Positions 1 to 8,191 of a stretch of 64,000 bases of DNA are shown here, one piece after another; the stretch's first letter is position 1, and each line of letters begins with the position of its first letter. This DNA comes from Arcobacter lacus. GTDB lineage: Bacteria; Campylobacterota; Campylobacteria; Campylobacterales; Arcobacteraceae. Under the pieces are notes generated by a model. It was not told the DNA's origin and made no database searches. It worked only from the letters and a program-made list of their open reading frames with translations. A program made the position numbers and the translations under genes. The stretch spans positions 117,909 to 181,908 of the forward strand of contig NZ_MUXF01000019.1 in NCBI RefSeq assembly GCF_003063295.1, written 5' to 3'.

Positions 1-8
1 TTTGACAT
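1..8 (-). CDS. Start of next gene of the guanidine operon (partial, a few bases only)
   Basis: On the minus strand an ATG at 8-6 follows an AAGGAT ribosome-binding sequence a few bases downstream of the stop codon of the DUF1989 gene. Only the first codons lie in the window. From known operon orders, the next gene would be the second DUF1989 subunit or the guanidine (formerly urea) carboxylase. The identity cannot be seen here. Confidence 0.35.
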
Positions 9-18
9 CTTTTAATCC

Positions 19-741
19 TTAAACAAAATATCTGTTAGTATTTATGAAGCCTCTTTTTGCTTCATCACTATAAGTTTTATAATCTTCATCTTTAAACTCA
101 ACTGCATCAAAAATAGTAATTTCAATATCGCTTGGCTCATAAACTCCACTTTTATCCATAGCATGTGGTGTATTTGATAATACAAGTAAAACATCCATGT
201 GTGCTGTTAATTCAATAAAATCATTCTCTTTTGCACATCTATCACTTAATACAAGTTTTGAACCCTCTTTAACATCAACTTTTCTAAATAGATTCAGTGC
301 AGGAATTAAATCTTTTTTTGTCATTCCATATTTTCCAAGTTCAATTAAAAAGTTTTCTTTATCACTTTTATAATAACCATTTCTACAACTTTGATAAGTT
401 GCTTCACCTCCAAAGTTCTCTTTGATAGTTCTTTCATTTGAAATTCCACCTAAAATATCAAATAAACCATCAGTAGAATCTTCTGTAATTGCAAATAAAA
501 CTCTTCCCATTTCTGAAAATAGAACTTTTTCTTTTCCTAAAAAAGCATTCCATTGGATTTTTACTGTATCTGCACTATTAAATCTCTCTGCTACATTTGA
601 AGCGTTGTAAAACATTGCACTTAAACTTGCATTGTCACCTTTTGCTTTTAGTTGTATTGTTTGCCCTCTTTTAACGATTTTTGACCATTTCACACTTGAA
701 GGGAAAATTTCGTTTAAAACAACTTTATCACTTTTTATCAT
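19..741 (-). CDS. DUF1989 / urea-carboxylase-associated protein, probable carboxyguanidine deiminase subunit
   Basis: This 240-residue protein belongs to the DUF1989 family, formerly called urea carboxylase-associated proteins (UAAP1/UAAP2). In guanidine-degrading bacteria two such proteins form the carboxyguanidine deiminase that acts after guanidine carboxylase and yields allophanate. The C-terminal half has the family pattern of a VLSNTPHAMD-like stretch after a MDVLLVLS strand. It is the fourth gene of an operon (binding protein, permease, ATPase, this) led by a guanidine-I riboswitch at about 3515-3652. That context supports guanidine rather than urea as the substrate. I cannot decide between the two subunits (CgdA/CgdB). 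The family call is firm; the enzymatic role is inferred from context. Confidence 0.8.
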   Translation of the reverse strand: MIKSDKVVLNEIFPSSVKWSKIVKRGQTIQLKAKGDNASLSAMFYNASNVAERFNSADTVKIQWNAFLGKEKVLFSEMGRVLFAITEDSTDGLFDILGGISNERTIKENFGGEATYQSCRNGYYKSDKENFLIELGKYGMTKKDLIPALNLFRKVDVKEGSKLVLSDRCAKENDFIELTAHMDVLLVLSNTPHAMDKSGVYEPSDIEITIFDAVEFKDEDYKTYSDEAKRGFINTNRYFV

Positions 742-838
742 CTTTTCATCCTTTAAAAATGTTCCATTTTGAAAAGGAACCTACTCATTTATAAACTACT
801 TTTAACGCTGTAATAAATTACAGCTAAAGTAGCAAACC

Positions 839-1585
839 CTAAAGAGAGATACTCGTATCTCTTTTACTCGAATCTATATCATTTACTATTGTTGACCCAT
901 ATCTATTTGGAAAATCCTCGTCAACTTTTATTTTGTCAAATACCAAAACTCTTGTTCCTAATTTAAAAGCTTCACTAATATCATGAGTTACCATCACAAC
1001 TCCAAAGTTTAATTTTGAGTGAATATCCAAAAGTAATTCATGCATATCTTTACTAATTCCAGGATCAAGAGCACCAAATGGCTCATCTAAAAGTAAAAGT
1101 TTTGGCTCTTTTACAAGTGATTGAGCAATAGACAATCTTTGTTTCATTCCACCACTTAACTCATGTGGATATTTAGTTCTTGAATGGTATAAACCAACTG
1201 CTTTTAAAATCTCATCAGCTTTTTCATAAGCCTCTTTTTTTGCTTTTCCAAAAAGTTTTCCCAAAAATGGAGAGTTTTTAAACTCTAAACCAATAATCAC
1301 ATTATCAATCACATTTAGATGATTTAATGTTGAATATCTTTGAAACACTATTCCTCTATCATCACTTGGCTCTTTTGGATACTCTTTATCTTCAAAAAGT
1401 AGCTCACCTCGCGATGGTTCTTCAATTCCAAGTAACATTCTTAAAAATGTACTTTTACCACAACCTGATGGTCCAACCAAAGTACAAAACTCGCCACTAT
1501 TCATAGAAAAATTTACTCTTTCTAAGATTATATTTTCACCATAATTTTTCCAAATATTTTTTGCTTTAATTAAACTCATTATCAC
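839..1585 (-). CDS. ABC transporter ATP-binding protein, nitrate/taurine type (guanidine uptake candidate)
   Basis: This 248-residue ATPase energises the importer encoded just upstream. It has Walker A (GPSGCGKST, about residue 38), the signature LSGGMKQRL, Walker B LLLLDEPFGALD and the H-loop VTHD. The arrangement is typical of the NrtD/SsuB/TauB family that pairs with a single-type permease. Its start overlaps the permease stop by 4 bases (ATGA), so the two are translationally coupled. The last residues are variable. The family usually carries nitrate, sulfonates or thiamin precursors. The riboswitch and the DUF1989 gene argue for guanidine or a related compound. It is cytoplasmic and membrane-associated. 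Confidence 0.88.
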   Translation of the reverse strand: MIMSLIKAKNIWKNYGENIILERVNFSMNSGEFCTLVGPSGCGKSTFLRMLLGIEEPSRGELLFEDKEYPKEPSDDRGIVFQRYSTLNHLNVIDNVIIGLEFKNSPFLGKLFGKAKKEAYEKADEILKAVGLYHSRTKYPHELSGGMKQRLSIAQSLVKEPKLLLLDEPFGALDPGISKDMHELLLDIHSKLNFGVVMVTHDISEAFKLGTRVLVFDKIKVDEDFPNRYGSTIVNDIDSSKRDTSISL

Positions 1586-2394
1586 TCCTTACCAAACCAA
1601 GGAAATAGTTTTTGATTAAATTTTCTTAAAACAAAATCTATTAAAAATGCTAATAGTGTAATCCATACAACATAAGGTAAAATCACATCCATAGCTAGAT
1701 ATCTTCGTACTAAAAATATTCTATAACCTAAACCTTCAGTTGCAGCAATCGCTTCAGCTGAAATCAAAAATATCCAAGCAGTTCCTAAAGTCAATCTAAT
1801 TGAATCAATTAATCTTGGAAATATTTGAGGAGTTACAACTCTTGTAATTATTTGCCAAGTATTAGCTCCCAAAGTTTGAACTTTTATGATTTGTTCACTT
1901 GGTATCTCTTTTACTCTTTGATAAATATCTCTTATCATAATTGGTGTAATTCCCAAAATAATCAAAACTACTTTTGAAATCTCACCTAAACCAAATACTA
2001 TAAAAAGTATCGGTAAAATTGCCATTGTAGGTATTAGTGAAAAAAACCAAATAAGTGGTGATAAAGTTGAAGTAATCATAGGAATAACTCCTATAGAAAT
2101 ACCAACAACCAAAGCAATAACTGCACTAATTCCTACACCTAAAGCCAATCTTTTTAAACTTGCAACTGTGTCATCATAAAGGATATAACTTCCAGTTCTT
2201 TTATCCTCTTCGAAAGCCAATTTGCTCATACTATCAATACATTTTTCTATTGATGGCAACAATTTATCATTTGGATTTTCAGCAAGTCTAGCATTTGAAA
2301 AACTTAAATAAACTATTGCAATTAATAAAAAAGGTAATAATCCCAGAAATAGATTTGCTGTCTTTGATGGGATTTCATTTATTAACCTTTTCAT
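1582..2394 (-). CDS. ABC transporter permease, nitrate/taurine type (guanidine uptake candidate)
   Basis: This 270-residue inner-membrane permease has an N-terminal membrane segment, a periplasmic stretch and about five further membrane helices typical of the BPD_transp_1 fold. An EAA-like cytoplasmic loop lies around VQTLGANTWQIITRVVTPQIFPRLIDSIR, where the ATPase docks. It lies 15 bases after the binding-protein gene and overlaps the ATPase gene by 4 bases. Similar permeases sit next to urea/guanidine carboxylase genes in many proteobacteria. Substrate assignment rests on operon context, not on the sequence. Confidence 0.86.
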   Translation of the reverse strand: MKRLINEIPSKTANLFLGLLPFLLIAIVYLSFSNARLAENPNDKLLPSIEKCIDSMSKLAFEEDKRTGSYILYDDTVASLKRLALGVGISAVIALVVGISIGVIPMITSTLSPLIWFFSLIPTMAILPILFIVFGLGEISKVVLIILGITPIMIRDIYQRVKEIPSEQIIKVQTLGANTWQIITRVVTPQIFPRLIDSIRLTLGTAWIFLISAEAIAATEGLGYRIFLVRRYLAMDVILPYVVWITLLAFLIDFVLRKFNQKLFPWFGKE

Positions 2395-2409
2395 ATTCTT
2401 TCCCTAAAA

Positions 2410-3486
2410 TTAAAGTTTTCCCTCACTAGCCATTTTCATGAAACTATCATTAAATCTAAGTTTGATGTTTCCTTTATCTCCAATAACTTTTCCATTTGGA
2501 AACTCAATTCCTACAAAACCATAATCACTTGCACCTTCGCCATATAAACCATGTTCAAATGAGAATTTAGCAACAAACTCCATAGTTTTTACTATTTCAT
2601 CACTATTATTAAATTTTACAGCTTCTACTGGTGTGTAATACATATTTGTAGTTTTTAGTTGGTCTTCAAATCCAGCTAAATCAGTTCCAGAAGCTTTTGC
2701 CATAATTGTTTTAGCTTCTATTGATTCTTTTGAATTAGAAGTCATTAAACTCATCATTTCATACCAAGCACCAACTAATGCTTTTCCAAACTCTGGATTT
2801 TCTTTTAAAGTTTGAGTATTAACTACAGTTAAATCTATAATCTCACCAGGGATTTTTGAACTATCAAAAATAGTATTAGCTTTTGGCATTTTTTGAATTT
2901 CACTCACTTGTGGTTTCCAAGTAACTACACTTGAAACATCAGCAGTTGTATAAGCAGAAACCATATCAGCATCACTTGTATTTACAACCTTTATATCTTT
3001 TTCACTCAAACCATTTTTCTCTAAAGCTCTTGCTAATAAATAGTGAGAGATTGATAATTCAACAAGATTTATATTTGTTCCTTTTAAATCTTTGATTGAT
3101 TTTGCAGTTTTAGAAATAACAGCATCATTTCCATTTGAATAATCTCCAATGATTAAAGCAGTTGAATCAACTCCACCAGCAGCAGGAATTCCTAAAGCAT
3201 CCGTATTTGCCATAGTACAAGCATCAAATTCACCTGAACTATATTGATTGATTGATTCAATATAATCATTTATTTGAACTATTTGCACATTAATTCCATA
3301 TTTTTTTGCCCATTTATCCATGATTTTTTGAGATTCAATAACATCCCAAGGCATCCAACCAACATAGATACTCCAAGCAACTTTGAAATCTTTTTTTGTT
3401 CCAGCAAAAAGTGAAGTTGATGTTAATCCTAAAAATAGAACAGCCAATGACAATAGTTTAAAGATTTTTGAAATCGAAAGTTTCAT
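2410..3486 (-). CDS. Periplasmic substrate-binding protein of the guanidine-linked ABC transporter
   Basis: This 358-residue protein has a clear signal peptide (lysine-containing start, hydrophobic core, cleavage near SLFAG) and a NrtA/SsuA/TauA-like mature part (VAWSIYVGWMPWDV, DACTMANTDALG, KGTNINLVE). It belongs to the group that accompanies urea/guanidine carboxylase. The start ATG at 3486 has a good AGGAG site. It is the first gene after the riboswitch leader, so ligand binding by the leader should control the entire operon. Expected role: capture of guanidine or a close relative in the periplasm and delivery to the permease. The exact ligand is inferred. Confidence 0.85.
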   Translation of the reverse strand: MKLSISKIFKLLSLAVLFLGLTSTSLFAGTKKDFKVAWSIYVGWMPWDVIESQKIMDKWAKKYGINVQIVQINDYIESINQYSSGEFDACTMANTDALGIPAAGGVDSTALIIGDYSNGNDAVISKTAKSIKDLKGTNINLVELSISHYLLARALEKNGLSEKDIKVVNTSDADMVSAYTTADVSSVVTWKPQVSEIQKMPKANTIFDSSKIPGEIIDLTVVNTQTLKENPEFGKALVGAWYEMMSLMTSNSKESIEAKTIMAKASGTDLAGFEDQLKTTNMYYTPVEAVKFNNSDEIVKTMEFVAKFSFEHGLYGEGASDYGFVGIEFPNGKVIGDKGNIKLRFNDSFMKMASEGKL

Positions 3487-3514
3487 GTATTACTCCTAAA
3501 TAAAATTAAACACG

Positions 3515-3652
3515 TAAGAGGTTTTCACCTCCCGGGCTTTTATCCCTCCGTGTAACTCTTATTTAAGAGTCGATAGCTCTCGGACCAGTCAACTTAAAAA
3601 GTTCGGAACCCTAGCCATCTTTGCAGTTCTTTAAGAGGCGAAATTGCCTCTG
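3515..3652 (-). promoter_or_regulatory. Guanidine-I riboswitch (ykkC/yxkD class)
   Basis: Read on the minus strand, the leader has the conserved ykkC blocks in the correct order. CTAGGGTTCCG is at 3614-3604, ACTGGTCCGAGAGCTA at 3589-3574, and ACACGGAGGGATAAAAGC followed by CCGGGAGG at 3553-3528. An additional 5' hairpin (AGAGGC/GCCTCT, 3634-3651) and a 3' hairpin with a GAAA loop (GAGGT/ACCTC, 3518-3531) flank the core. The gene start is about 30 bases downstream. No U-tract terminator is visible between aptamer and start codon, so translational control or an unrecognised platform is possible. Guanidine-I riboswitches normally turn genes on when guanidine binds. Confidence 0.93.
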
Positions 3653-3786
3653 ACATGTTTGATAAATGTATTATAAAAATATTTGAATAAAAGATAAATA
3701 CTCTTTATGTATATTTTCTATACATTTTTATAATTTAGTTAAGATTTACTATTATTTCATTTTAAAAAATTATAAAAAGGATTTTA

Positions 3787-4893
3787 ATGGCTGGAATATT
3801 GGGCTATTTATCTATTTTAGCTGATGATATTGGATCACTTGCTGGAAAAACCATGGCAACAACTGCAAAATCTCTTGCTACTTCACTAGATGATATTGGG
3901 CTACTTTTTGATGATATTGCAACTTATACAAAACTTGCAAGCATAAAATCAAGTGGTCTTTTAGTTGATGACCTCGCAGCAATTGCAAATTTTACAAATG
4001 AAACAACTTCAGAAATCCTAAAAAAAGAGCTAGAAAAAGCAAAATCAGTTGAAGAATTTGAAGAAAATATAAAAAAACTAGATACAAAAACTCAACAAGA
4101 AATTATTTTAGAATTAGAACATATAAGAAATGTAGCAATGCTTGAAGCAAAAAGAAAAGCAGCACTTAGAGAGCTTCCAATTGTTTATAAAATTGCAAAA
4201 GGAAGTTTTATAAATAAATTTATCATTATTCCTATTGTTTTACTTTTAAGTTATCTAGCGCCTTGGGCAATAGCTCCCATTTTAATCATCGGAGGAGCAT
4301 ATTTAGCTTATGAAGGAGTTGAGAGTATCTTAGAAAAGTTTTTTCATCATGAAGAACATAAAGAAGATAACAATAAAAAAGAGAGTTCAAATGAAAACTT
4401 TGAAGATGAAAAAGTAAAAAGTGCTATAAAAACAGACTTTATTTTATCTTTTGAGATTATTGTAATTAGTTTAAGTTTACTTGATAATAGTGATTTTTTA
4501 ACTAAACTTTTTGTTCTAATTAGTGTTGGGATTTTGACAACTATTTTTGTATATGGAATAGTTGCATTTATCATAAAACTTGATGATATAGGTTTTTATT
4601 TACAAGAAAAAAGAAGTGAAATCTTACAAAAAATTGGAGATGGTTTTGTAAAAGCTATGCCATATATTATAAAAGTTATTGGTGTTTTAGGAACTATTGC
4701 TATGCTTGCTGTTGGTGGAGGAATAATAGCACATGAAACACATATTTTAAGCTCATTTAGTGAAACTTTAAAAGCTGTTCCTCTTGGTGGATTTTTTAGT
4801 GAAATACTATTGGGAGCAATAGTTGGATATATTGTTGTTTTAGTAGTACCAATATTTTCAAAAGTGGCAAAAAAAGTAAAATTAAGTAAGTAA
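3787..4893 (+). CDS. DUF808 family inner-membrane protein (YedI-like) with insertion
   Basis: This 368-residue membrane protein belongs to the DUF808/YedI family, whose function is unknown. The N-terminus has the family's LADDIGSLAGK and LDDIGLLFDDIA pattern. The conserved core restarts at RELPIVYKIAKGSFINK, followed by membrane helices with PWAIAPILIIGGAYLAYEG. Between VDDLAAIANFT and RELP there is a charged, probably coiled-coil stretch of about 60 residues that E. coli YedI lacks, so this protein is longer than the usual ~300. A second charged loop (HHEEHKEDNNKKESSNE) follows the first helices. An AAAAAGG ribosome site precedes the ATG. It appears to be a single gene ending in a hairpin shared with the opposite strand. 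Confidence 0.85.
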   Translation: MAGILGYLSILADDIGSLAGKTMATTAKSLATSLDDIGLLFDDIATYTKLASIKSSGLLVDDLAAIANFTNETTSEILKKELEKAKSVEEFEENIKKLDTKTQQEIILELEHIRNVAMLEAKRKAALRELPIVYKIAKGSFINKFIIIPIVLLLSYLAPWAIAPILIIGGAYLAYEGVESILEKFFHHEEHKEDNNKKESSNENFEDEKVKSAIKTDFILSFEIIVISLSLLDNSDFLTKLFVLISVGILTTIFVYGIVAFIIKLDDIGFYLQEKRSEILQKIGDGFVKAMPYIIKVIGVLGTIAMLAVGGGIIAHETHILSSFSETLKAVPLGGFFSEILLGAIVGYIVVLVVPIFSKVAKKVKLSK

Positions 4894-4908
4894 AAATACT
4901 TACTTAAT
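4881..4908. terminator. Bidirectional hairpin between convergent genes
   Basis: A perfect 12-bp inverted repeat (ATTAAGTAAGTA, 4-base A loop, TACTTACTTAAT) overlaps the stop codon of the DUF808 gene and the stop of a tiny minus-strand ORF. Tails on both strands are only moderately T-rich, so termination efficiency is uncertain. Confidence 0.5.
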
Positions 4909-4980
4909 AAAATATGTATTTGCCATATCTGCTAAAATATAAAGCACTAAAAGTGCAAAAATAATCTTGCTGTAATTCAA
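4900..4980 (-). CDS. Possible 26-residue single-span membrane peptide
   Basis: On the minus strand a TTG codon at 4980, seven bases after a GAGGA ribosome site, opens 26 codons ending at TAA inside the terminator hairpin. The product is a short polar start (MNYSK), about 14 hydrophobic residues (IIFALLVLYILA) and a polar tail (DMANTYFIK). It lies 43 bases after the DUF481 gene in the same direction and could be co-transcribed with it. A well-placed ribosome site, membrane-peptide composition and a stop exactly in a terminator support it. Its shortness and the TTG start leave real doubt, and no family is recognised. Confidence 0.4.
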   Translation of the reverse strand: MNYSKIIFALLVLYILADMANTYFIK

Positions 4981-5023
4981 TTTTCTTCCTCTTTAAAATT
5001 TAGTTAAAATATATTATTGCTTT

Positions 5024-5728
5024 TTAAAAATCTATAATCAATGAAGTTAAAAACTTTCTATCAGTATTTTCTTTTTCTGTTTGATTTACATAATCTATTC
5101 TATAACTAATTCCTAAAGAGATATTTTCTATCATTTTTAGATTTAGACTAGATTCACTTGTAAAGAAGTATTTTTCACTATCTTCTGAAGATATTAAGAA
5201 GCTTAACATTTGTTTGAACTGCATATTGTCATTTATTCTATATCTATAATTTGTCTCTGTTCTTGGAGCGATATATTCATCTTTTTTCCCATTTTCATAC
5301 TTATCAAAAGCATAATCCAATCCAGCTTGAATATCTAAAGTTTGAATATCATCATTTATAAATTTGTATCCAAATCCAGGACCTATATTTAATCTATAAT
5401 CATAATCTGATAATTCATCATTTATATAATTTATTCCCATATAAGAATAGAGTTTTTCATTTATCATATGATTATAATCAACTTCAATATCATATTTATT
5501 TGCTGATGTTTCATCATTATCTTTACTATATAAAACTGTTGCTTTTGCTTTTAGTTCTTCACCTTCAGCAAGTTTTGTAAGAGTTTCAAGTTTTGCTGAA
5601 AAAGTACTTGTGTTGGTATTTCCACTTGTATCAACGTAAGATAGTTCTAAATGTTTAGTAAAATCTAAAGAGTAAGAAAATGTAGTTATAGAAGATATAA
5701 TAAAAATTTTATTTATAATTTTATTCAT
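5024..5728 (-). CDS. DUF481 family outer-membrane beta-barrel protein
   Basis: This 234-residue protein has a signal peptide (cleavage near SYS-LD) and alternating beta strands ending in phenylalanine (SLIIDF), as in outer-membrane barrels. It matches the DUF481 / YdiY-like family, sometimes annotated as salt-induced outer-membrane proteins. Family features are the ELSYVDTSGNTNTSTFSAK start, where E. coli homologues show the same GN(T/S) pattern, and internal GINYINDELSDYDYRLNIGPGFGYKF. The molecular role is unknown. It is preceded by its own upstream region and followed by a possible 26-codon peptide. Confidence 0.82.
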   Translation of the reverse strand: MNKIINKIFIISSITTFSYSLDFTKHLELSYVDTSGNTNTSTFSAKLETLTKLAEGEELKAKATVLYSKDNDETSANKYDIEVDYNHMINEKLYSYMGINYINDELSDYDYRLNIGPGFGYKFINDDIQTLDIQAGLDYAFDKYENGKKDEYIAPRTETNYRYRINDNMQFKQMLSFLISSEDSEKYFFTSESSLNLKMIENISLGISYRIDYVNQTEKENTDRKFLTSLIIDF

Positions 5729-5865
5729 ATATTTAATCCTTAATTATTTTGCAATTTGATTCATTATTTATAAATAAACCACCAAAAATTGTACAAAAAA
5801 ACTCTTATATTAACCTTTTATAAACCAAACTGGAATATACTTCATCTTCACAAAAAGGAGTATTT

Positions 5866-6168
5866 ATGAATAATATAAATTTTGACAGATTTAAAACTAT
5901 CTCGTTTATTGAAGGATTATCATTTTTAATTTTATTATTTATTGCAATGCCATTAAAATATTTTGTAGGATTACCAATAGCTGTTAAGATAGTAGGAATG
6001 GCTCATGGTATCTTATTTATTTTATTTTGTATTTTTTTATATAAAGCTATGAGAGAGTATAAATGGAAACTAGGAACTGGAATTTTACTTTTTATATATT
6101 CTGTAATTCCTTTTGGTTTTATTGCAATTGAAAAAACTATTATGAAACTACATTCTAAAGAGATTTAA
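5866..6168 (+). CDS. DUF3817 family small integral membrane protein
   Basis: This 100-residue protein with about three membrane helices matches the DUF3817 (YdzA-like) family, often found alone or fused to transporters. Recognisable elements are RFKTISFIEGLSFLILL, the AHGILFILF helix and a closing FGFIAIEK. The start ATG follows an AAGGAG site (5855-5860). The gene is a single transcription unit ending in a strong bidirectional terminator. No biochemical function is known for the family. Confidence 0.8.
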   Translation: MNNINFDRFKTISFIEGLSFLILLFIAMPLKYFVGLPIAVKIVGMAHGILFILFCIFLYKAMREYKWKLGTGILLFIYSVIPFGFIAIEKTIMKLHSKEI

Positions 6169-6205
6169 TATTAAGGTTTAAAAAACCTTAATATTTTTAT
6201 TTTTT
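6167..6205. terminator. Strong bidirectional intrinsic terminator
   Basis: A perfect 13-bp inverted repeat (AATATTAAGGTTT / AAACCTTAATATT, 3-base loop, 6167-6195) is followed by TTTATTTTTT on the plus strand and by A/T-rich sequence on the other. It separates the DUF3817 gene from the convergent DUF945 gene. Confidence 0.85.
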
Positions 6206-8107
6206 CTCGAATTTTAAATCAGTTAAATAAATATCCGCTATATTTACAGGATAACTTTGCTGATCAGTTGTGAAACTTTGACTTTCATTTGGAACAATTT
6301 CAGAATATTGAGCTGAAGTAGTTGCTACTTTTTCATTTAAAGAACCACCTCTTAAATTTATTTCTAAATACCCATAATTATCTTTTTTAAGTTCTGAAAT
6401 ATCAATATCTAAACTAAACTCTTTTTCTTGTTTTGTATCAGTCCAGTTAGTATCCCAACCTTCAACCATAAGATATTGAGCTTTTACATTTTTTCCTAAC
6501 ATTCCACTATAAATTTCTTGACCTTCTTTATAATAATCGATTTTGTCAAAAGATTTTGTATTGTGTGCTTTTATTTTTGAAGCATCTTTAAATTGAGGGA
6601 AAGAGACTGCTAAACCACCAGCTGTAACATTTTTTAAGTTAGTAGTATATTTAAAAGTTACTCTTAAAAGGTTTTTATCTACCAATTCATAAGAACTTAC
6701 TACTTTTCCATTTTCTGATAAAGCAGCATTACCTAAAGAACTCAATGATGAAAACTCTAAATCTTTTTGATCTAAGAATTTTTTATTGTTAAAATATATT
6801 CCATCATCTTTTAACTCAATTTCAAATCTTTTTTGATTATTTTCAATATCTGTTGCTTTAAACTCTTCATCTTTTAATAAATCAGTTAATGATTTAACAG
6901 ATTCAGCATCTATATCTAAAGTTGCTTTTATAACTTCAAAAACATCTTTTACACTTTTTATATTATTCATTGAATCAAATTTTTGATTTATTTTAAAAGT
7001 TGAGTTAAATTTTAATGTATTAAAATATTTATTTTCATCAATTTTAAAATTATTTGATTCTCCATTTATAAGAACTTGGAAACCATTTTGTGCTACTACT
7101 TTCATAAAATCATCATATTTTTGTAAAAAATCTTTATCTGAAATAGAATTTAACATTTCTTCATATTTTTTATATGGAATTTTGTCAAAAGCAATATCTA
7201 ATGATGTTTTGTTTAATCCAATATTTTTTGAACTGCTAGAAAGATATAATTTATCATCTTTTATTAAATTAAACTCATCAAAAGAGATTTTACTATTTCC
7301 TGAAATATTATCTTTATCTTGTAAAGATTGAGAATCTAAAATTAGATTTTTGATATTCGCAACATTTGTATAATCTGAAAATTCTAAATTTTCAATATTT
7401 AATTTAGAACTTTTTTTATCTTTTTGACTACTATAATCAAAAGCTAAATTATCTATTAATAAACTTCCTTTTGTATAACTATCATCATAAACATCTGCTA
7501 TTTTTAATAAAGCAATTTTAATACTATTTTCAGTTCCATGAACTCCTCTTATAGTAATAAATGAGTCATTTGGGATAGTAATATTTATATCATCTAATTT
7601 GAAATTTTTATTTTCATCTATATTTAAATGGATTTTTTTATTTTCTAAAAGAGTTTTCATCCAATTAGTTTGTGGAGCATAAGAATAATTTTGCTCCAAT
7701 TTATACATAGTTCTTTGAGATAAATTTGTTAAATATAGATTTAAATCAAGTGTTGAAGAGATATTATTCATAACAAAATCATAATCAAAAGTGATTCCTT
7801 CAAAAAGTCTCTCTTTTGTAGCTCTATCAAGTAAACTATACTGTTTTTCTAAAGATTTTTTTGTATCTTCATCTTCTATTTTACTAAATAAATAAGAAGC
7901 AACTTTATCAGGATAAATAACTTCTATTTTACCTTTTCCTACTGTCTTATAGTGTTCAAAAGAGTGTTCTTGATTTACAACAAATCCATTTTTATTTAAC
8001 TCTTCAATTTTTGATTGAATTTTACTATCAACAGTAGATCTCAATCCCAAACATATAGCGCCAATAACTATTATTACAATAGCTATTCCTAAGAATATTT
8101 TTTTCAT
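6197..8107 (-). CDS. DUF945 family protein (YdgA-like)
   Basis: This 636-residue protein has an N-terminal membrane anchor or signal (residues 4-22), followed by a long, largely beta-structured periplasmic region. The start KIFLGIAIVIIVIGAICLG and the following SKIEELNKNGFVVNQEHSFEHYKTVGKGKIEV resemble the DUF945/YdgA family, which is somewhat shorter (about 500 residues) in E. coli. Its role is unknown; AsmA-like or envelope functions have been proposed for similar architectures. It lies alone between a terminator and thiI on the same strand. The family call is moderate and the function unresolved. Confidence 0.72.
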   Translation of the reverse strand: MKKIFLGIAIVIIVIGAICLGLRSTVDSKIQSKIEELNKNGFVVNQEHSFEHYKTVGKGKIEVIYPDKVASYLFSKIEDEDTKKSLEKQYSLLDRATKERLFEGITFDYDFVMNNISSTLDLNLYLTNLSQRTMYKLEQNYSYAPQTNWMKTLLENKKIHLNIDENKNFKLDDINITIPNDSFITIRGVHGTENSIKIALLKIADVYDDSYTKGSLLIDNLAFDYSSQKDKKSSKLNIENLEFSDYTNVANIKNLILDSQSLQDKDNISGNSKISFDEFNLIKDDKLYLSSSSKNIGLNKTSLDIAFDKIPYKKYEEMLNSISDKDFLQKYDDFMKVVAQNGFQVLINGESNNFKIDENKYFNTLKFNSTFKINQKFDSMNNIKSVKDVFEVIKATLDIDAESVKSLTDLLKDEEFKATDIENNQKRFEIELKDDGIYFNNKKFLDQKDLEFSSLSSLGNAALSENGKVVSSYELVDKNLLRVTFKYTTNLKNVTAGGLAVSFPQFKDASKIKAHNTKSFDKIDYYKEGQEIYSGMLGKNVKAQYLMVEGWDTNWTDTKQEKEFSLDIDISELKKDNYGYLEINLRGGSLNEKVATTSAQYSEIVPNESQSFTTDQQSYPVNIADIYLTDLKFEKK

Positions 8108-8191
8108 TCTATTTTTCCTTTATTATTTATTTAATTGTCTTAAATGAACCACATAGTTGTCCATTATATCTATATCTATTTGAAAATCCTT

